From Candidatus Flexifilum affinis (lineage in GTDB: Bacteria > Chloroflexota > Anaerolineae > Aggregatilineales > Phototrophicaceae), in assembly GCA_016713325.1 (NCBI GenBank), contig JADJPJ010000037.1, positions 1 through 64,000 of the forward strand: a stretch of DNA of 64,000 nucleotides. The letters are read 5' to 3'. This document shows, piece by piece, positions 57,347 through 64,000 of this stretch. Numbering within the stretch: the stretch's first letter is position 1; the number at the start of each line of letters is the position of its first letter. The translations under genes and the position numbers were made by a program. A model generated the notes under the pieces. It was given only the letters and a program-made list of their open reading frames with translations. It made no database searches and was not told where the DNA came from.

Positions 57347-58705
57347 TCAGACCAACTGTGACAGGCCGGCCAGCACCGCCGGAAGGAGCTGCTTCTTGCG
57401 CGACATCATGCCCGGCGCATCGAAGGTGTCGTCGTCCAGCCGCACATAGGGCAGCGTAGCCGTCGCGCGGGGCTGCCCCACGGCGATCAGGCGGCTGTTG
57501 CCGCGCACTACGTCGGTGACCATCAGCATGGCCAGCGCCAGCTTCTCACGCTCGACCAGGTCGCTCAATGCCCCGCGGATGTCGTCCAGGCGGTCGGGGA
57601 GTTCGCTGAAGTTCGTCACCTCGATCTGCGCGATGCCGACCTTCATGCCGCTCTCTTCGTAGTATTTCAGATCGCTCGTCACCATGTCGTCGGCAGGACG
57701 GCTGCCGATGCCGGCGCTGGCGCTGAGCAGGGACTCGCCCAGCGTGCGGATGGCGGCATCGAGAGCCGCGTTGTCATCCGCCGAGGCGAGCTGGGCCATT
57801 GCCGCCAGGGCGCGTGCCGCCGACCGGTCTCGCGCGGTGGTCGTCGGCGAGCGGAAGACGAGCGTATCGGAAAGGATGCCGCACAGCAGCAGGCCGGCGA
57901 TCCCCGTCGGAAAAGGCTTGTTCTGATCCAGCGCGCGCTCCGTGACCAGCGTCGAGCAGCTCCCGACCGGATCGACGTGAAAGCGGATAGGCACGCTGGT
58001 CGGAATCGTCGCCAACCGGTGATGATCCAGCACTTCGACCACCTCCGCCTCATCCAGGCCGGGAACGGACTGCTCCAGTTCGTTGTGATCGACCATGACC
58101 ACGCGGCGGCGCTGCGGTGACATCAGGTTGGTCTTGCGCACCAGCCCGCGATAGCGTCCATCGGAGTCCACCACCAGGAAATCGTCATGATCGGCGCGCA
58201 GCACCGAGCCGATCACATCCCGGACGTGATCGTCGATATTGAGCACCGGCGTCACCTGATCCACAGCACGATCGGCCGGCAGTTCGAACTCTTTAGCCAG
58301 TGCCATCACGGAGGCCGACCCCAGTGCATCGGCCATATGAGCAAACAGCCCGGCGCCGGTCAGCAGCCCGAGCGGCCGGTCCGCTTCATCGAGCAGCGGC
58401 GCAGGCCGCCGGGTGCGGGCGATGGCCTGGCAGGCCACCAGGACCGTCTGCGTGCTGTTCAGCGTCGGTACGTTGTCGGTCATATCGCCAACACGCGCTC
58501 GGATGTCGTTGATGATCGGCGGCGCTTCCACACCAAATTGGTCGAGTGCGAACTGGGTCTGCGTGTTCAACGGACCTATCCGACCGGCGACGTAGGTGTC
58601 ACCCCCGGCTCTGTTCAGCAGCCAGGCATAGCCAACCGCTGAAGCGACGGCATCCATATCAGGATTTCGATGTCCAGTTACGAGTATCGTGTCTGCAAGC
58701 GTCAT
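57347..58705 (-). CDS. CBS-domain family II inorganic pyrophosphatase
   Basis: 452 residues. DHH-type motifs TGHRNPDMDA at 10-19, VMVDHNELEQ, EVLDHHRLATIPTS and PVGSCSTLVTER, with a DHHA2 C-terminal domain. The inserted ~120 residues at 75-195 hold two CBS motifs (LVACQAIARTRRPAPLLDE; VIGSVLRADHDDFLVVD), which in related enzymes bind AMP/ATP and control activity. It hydrolyses pyrophosphate in the cytoplasm with Mn2+ or Co2+. Divergent from the membrane pyrophosphatase at 58858. Confidence 0.9.
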   Translation of the reverse strand: MTLADTILVTGHRNPDMDAVASAVGYAWLLNRAGGDTYVAGRIGPLNTQTQFALDQFGVEAPPIINDIRARVGDMTDNVPTLNSTQTVLVACQAIARTRRPAPLLDEADRPLGLLTGAGLFAHMADALGSASVMALAKEFELPADRAVDQVTPVLNIDDHVRDVIGSVLRADHDDFLVVDSDGRYRGLVRKTNLMSPQRRRVVMVDHNELEQSVPGLDEAEVVEVLDHHRLATIPTSVPIRFHVDPVGSCSTLVTERALDQNKPFPTGIAGLLLCGILSDTLVFRSPTTTARDRSAARALAAMAQLASADDNAALDAAIRTLGESLLSASAGIGSRPADDMVTSDLKYYEESGMKVGIAQIEVTNFSELPDRLDDIRGALSDLVEREKLALAMLMVTDVVRGNSRLIAVGQPRATATLPYVRLDDDTFDAPGMMSRKKQLLPAVLAGLSQLV

Positions 58706-58857
58706 GTTCGACCTGTTCAGGTTTTGAGAGTCGCCACGATCATATCAGACGATTCAGGCGAAGTTGACCCGGCTTTGAATTTTAAACTCGGGTGTATCAT
58801 ATATCATGTCCGCATTAATTATTTTGCATAAAATCACAAAAAGGTGTCACCAGAATC

Positions 58858-61392
<2,535 letters not shown>

Positions 61393-61393
61393 T

Positions 61394-61551
61394 CTCAGTG
61401 AATCACGGATTGCTTAACCTCACCCCGTTTCGCTGCGCTCAACCGCCCCTCTCCGGCCGGAGAGGGGCAAAAGCCGCCCGATTCTTGGGGTGAGGTTGGC
61501 TCAAAAACGCAGCTATTGATGGCCAACGTGAACTTTCGTGATTTCACTGAG
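61394..61551. repeat. Nested inverted repeats downstream of hppA
   Basis: Outer arms CTCAGTGAATCACG (61394-61407) and CGTGATTTCACTGAG (61537-61551); middle arms AACCTCACCCC (61416-61426) and GGGGTGAGGTT (61487-61497); inner perfect palindrome CCCCTCTCCGG with its complement (61446-61467). No gene inside. Confidence 0.7.
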
Positions 61552-61574
61552 TCTCGTTCACAAGCGGCGTCTGG

Positions 61575-61605
61575 AAGGGCGGGTCACGTTGAGACCCGCC
61601 CTTTT
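61575..61605 (+). terminator. Rho-independent terminator
   Basis: Arms AAGGGCGGGTC and GACCCGCCCTT around a seven-base loop, then TTTTGGTTT. Confidence 0.85.
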
Positions 61606-61831
61606 GGTTTCGCGTTCGTTCGGTCTCCTAACCTTCCGGGCAGGTTGCGGAATACCTGAACTGCTCTACAATCCCCGTCTCTGCACATCCTTCACCAAGC
61701 ATCTGCCTGACCACGAACGAGCCGACGGCTGGTTCGCGAGGGCTCGTTCGTCGAGCCGACGAATGCTGTTGGCGCCATACCGTGCCACGACAGTCGAGCC
61801 TTGTCCAGAAAGCCATGAGGGAGACAATACA

Positions 61832-62452
61832 ATGAAACTGATCGTTTTCGGAGCCAGCGGGGGTACCGGCAAACTTGTCGTTGAGAAAGCCCTGGAACAG
61901 GGGCATGAGGTCACCGCGTTTGTTCGTTCGCCGGAGAAGCTGGGCATCACCCGTGGCCGGCTTTCCGTCGTGCCGGGCGACATCAAAGACCCGGATGCGG
62001 TGATGCGCAGCGTGGCAGGGCACGATGCCGTCCTGGCGATGATCAACACGCAGGACGATCTGCCCATGTTCGAGATCGCCACCCGCAACATACTGGCCGC
62101 TCTGGCGGCGCACGGGGTGCGCAAATTCCTGTACGTCTCGTCGTTCGGCGTGCCGGATGGCTACGAGCGCGATCCGTACTATGAGGAGAACTTCCGGCAG
62201 GGCTCGCTCAAGGAGCAGTATGCCGCCGTGCGCCGGGCGGAGGCTCTCATTCAAGCCAGCGACCTCGACTGGATTCTCGTGCGACCGCCCCTGCTGCTCG
62301 ACACGCCGCCCATCGGCCTGGGCAATGTGCGTATCGTGGACGTCCCGCCGCTCGACATGCAGATGATCTCGCGTGCCGATCTGGCCGACTATATCCTCAT
62401 GGCGGTGCAGGACCCGAAGTATATCCGCACCGGCATGTTCGTGGGCAACTGA
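61832..62452 (+). CDS. NmrA-like/SDR NAD(P)-binding protein
   Basis: 206 residues from ATG 61832 (GGGAG upstream). Rossmann motif FGASGGTGK at 5-13, KFLYVSSFGV (SDR active-site strand) near 95, a short extended form with YxxxK not obvious. Probably an atypical SDR, such as NmrA/HSCARG sensors or biliverdin/flavin-reductase-like enzymes. The open frame to 61538 lacks a start signal. Confidence 0.85.
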   Translation: MKLIVFGASGGTGKLVVEKALEQGHEVTAFVRSPEKLGITRGRLSVVPGDIKDPDAVMRSVAGHDAVLAMINTQDDLPMFEIATRNILAALAAHGVRKFLYVSSFGVPDGYERDPYYEENFRQGSLKEQYAAVRRAEALIQASDLDWILVRPPLLLDTPPIGLGNVRIVDVPPLDMQMISRADLADYILMAVQDPKYIRTGMFVGN

Positions 62453-62613
62453 CCACCGCGTTACGCCAGATGAGCGTCGGCCGAGGTCACTCTGTCACAC
62501 GCAATTCGCAGTCGGTTCCCCCTCGGCCCGCTTGCGTGCGAGCAAGCTCACCAGGGAGAGGGGGACGGCTGCCAGGTTGGGGTACGGTGATCCTTTCTCG
62601 GTCAGGGGTGTGG

Positions 62614-63912
62614 TCAAACCGCCGCTTCGTGATCTGGCAGAAGCAGCTCAACGTCGCGGATCGCCTTGAACAGATAGCCCGACGCGCCGACGATCACCCC
62701 TAGTATCCCTGTGATCACCATCATCAGCGCCATACCCGCGCCCGCGCCCGTCCCGACCAATCCGCCGAAGATCGGCGCGAGCGCCCCGCCTTCGCGCATT
62801 GCCGGTTCGAACACGCGATCCGCTAAGGGACCCGCCAGCAGCATGGCGACCGGCGCGGAGATCTGCGCGATCATGCGCCGCGCGGCGAACACCCGCCCCT
62901 GTACATCCGGCGCGACCTTCGCCTGCCAGATCGCTTGATTGGAGCCGTTCAGGATCGGGTGCAGCGCGACGAGCATGAACATCCCCGCGCTCCACACCCA
63001 CACGGAGCGCCCGACGCCGAGCACCACCTCGCCGAGAAAACTTCCGCCGATCATGCTGAGCAGCACGCCATGCACGCGCCGCTTCGGTCCACCCCACAGA
63101 CTGAGCAGCAGCCCGCCAACGATCCCGCCGACCGATCCGACCGATTGCACGGTCGCCAATACCGTCGCATCGCTGCCCGTGCGTGCCAGCAGCATGGGCG
63201 CGGTCAGCACGCCGGTGAAAGTCGCCGTCAGGTTGATGAAAAAGAAGGTGATCTGCAAGCCCAACAGGCTGCGCCGCGCCGCGATGTAGCGGAATCCGTA
63301 GAATGCCTCTTGCAGCAAACTGCCTCTGCCCGCGCGTCCTGCTTCGCTCACCGGTGGCGCTGGGATGCGAATCGCCAGGATCGCGCCGATGGCGATGACG
63401 AACGTCACGATATCGATCAGCAGGACGCCGCGCAGCCCGATCACCACCAGCAGCGTCGCCGCCAGCGCGGGCGCGACCACCCCGGAAAGCGACCCAGCGA
63501 GGCTGAGCAAGCCGTTGGCGCGTCCGTACTGCTCCCTGGGGATCATCAAGCTAATGGCAGCGGAATAGGCAGGCCACTGGAATGCGGCGAATGCCCCGGC
63601 GACCGCTCCGGCGACGTAGAGATGCCAGATTTGCAGATTGCCCGCGCTGTAGAGCAGAAACAGCACCACCGTCGCCAAACCGCCGCCGAGGTCGCTCAGC
63701 ATCATCACGAGGCGGCGGTCCCAGCGATCTACCAGCGCACCTGCCACCGGACTCAGCAGGATACCCGGCGCAAAGCCGAAAAATGCCGTCAGCGCCAGCG
63801 TCGTCGCCGATCCGGTCAACTCATAAGCCCACACCGTCACTGCAAACTGCGTCATCGCCGAACCGAGCAGCGAGATGACCTGTCCCATCAACACGACCAG
63901 AAAAGAACGCAT
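62614..63912 (-). CDS. MFS transporter (MFS_3 type)
   Basis: 432 residues, about twelve helices; FLVVLMGQVISLLGSAMTQF start and the loop GALVDRWDRRLVMML between helices 2 and 3 match the MFS_3/EntS-like exporters of drugs or siderophores. Divergent region beyond 63912 has nothing else before the window ends. Substrate unknown. Confidence 0.88.
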   Translation of the reverse strand: MRSFLVVLMGQVISLLGSAMTQFAVTVWAYELTGSATTLALTAFFGFAPGILLSPVAGALVDRWDRRLVMMLSDLGGGLATVVLFLLYSAGNLQIWHLYVAGAVAGAFAAFQWPAYSAAISLMIPREQYGRANGLLSLAGSLSGVVAPALAATLLVVIGLRGVLLIDIVTFVIAIGAILAIRIPAPPVSEAGRAGRGSLLQEAFYGFRYIAARRSLLGLQITFFFINLTATFTGVLTAPMLLARTGSDATVLATVQSVGSVGGIVGGLLLSLWGGPKRRVHGVLLSMIGGSFLGEVVLGVGRSVWVWSAGMFMLVALHPILNGSNQAIWQAKVAPDVQGRVFAARRMIAQISAPVAMLLAGPLADRVFEPAMREGGALAPIFGGLVGTGAGAGMALMMVITGILGVIVGASGYLFKAIRDVELLLPDHEAAV

Positions 63913-64000
63913 CTTCGCTCCTGGAATGAATGTCTTGGTTTACAGACGAATGCGCTCTGTCAGGAAGGGGTCAGGGGGTGAGGGCTTCAAGTGCAGCTCC

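Overview
The window is high-GC bacterial chromosome, most likely from a member of the Chloroflexota (Anaerolineae-like). This is inferred from the mix of genes rather than from a marker search. Pointers are a c-type cytochrome lipoprotein with a long Pro/Thr 'PTxTP' linker, several sugar ABC systems, GAF and PAS histidine kinases with soluble or simple membrane inputs, a translin-family protein next to a DUF3467 protein, a K+-independent H+-pyrophosphatase, a CIRCE-controlled groESL operon, and many short palindromes ending in CCTAC between genes. No rRNA, tRNA, CRISPR array, transposase, phage gene or recognisable defence island was seen.

Layout. 0.2-4.8 kb: a damaged cell-surface region with two glycosyltransferase-like genes, an FkbM methyltransferase and a LysM protein; every gene here carries at least one frameshift. 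4.8-8.4 kb: EamA transporter, FAD amine-type oxidase, Gfo/Idh/MocA oxidoreductase. 8.4-9.7 kb: L10 leader with rplJ-rplL. 9.9-16.0 kb: enolase-superfamily dehydratase and a complete sugar ABC importer (ATPase, two permeases, Tat-type binding protein). 16.3-20.5 kb: OsmC, a palindrome-rich gap, then crtI-crtB (phytoene desaturase/synthase). 21.3-23.6 kb: groES-groEL. 24-29.2 kb: berberine-bridge-type FAD enzyme, a NarL-type regulator convergent with a double-GAF kinase, and a NYN/LOTUS RNA-binding nuclease-like protein. 29.3-35.2 kb: LacI regulator, binding protein, two permeases and a sulfatase, with no ATPase of its own. 35.3-40.5 kb: TPR lytic transglycosylase lipoprotein, a 170-base G/C homopolymer tract, then PHP phosphoesterase, glycosyltransferase and methylglyoxal synthase. 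40.7-48.9 kb: a histidine kinase without an obvious H-box, cytochrome c, GlsB, AI-2E-family transporter, DUF3467-translin pair, and a WYL regulator divergent from an alpha/beta hydrolase. 48.9-52.8 kb: ssb, gatB, PspC, PPP-type phosphatase. 52.8-57.2 kb: two paralogous PAS kinases. 57.3-61.4 kb: a CBS-type soluble family II pyrophosphatase back-to-back with the membrane H+-pyrophosphatase. 61.8-63.9 kb: NmrA-like oxidoreductase and an MFS exporter.

How it fits together: a heterotroph importing oligosaccharides or sulfated sugars (two ABC clusters, possibly sharing one MsmK-type ATPase), making carotenoids, and conserving pyrophosphate energy. The most distinctive non-gene signal is a set of structured repeats: a symmetrical cluster of four hairpins at 17.1 kb whose stems differ but pair perfectly, and a scattered hairpin family with an invariant AAGAAT loop and compensatory stem changes. 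Several frameshifts lie at short homopolymers, so some 'broken' genes may be assembly errors.
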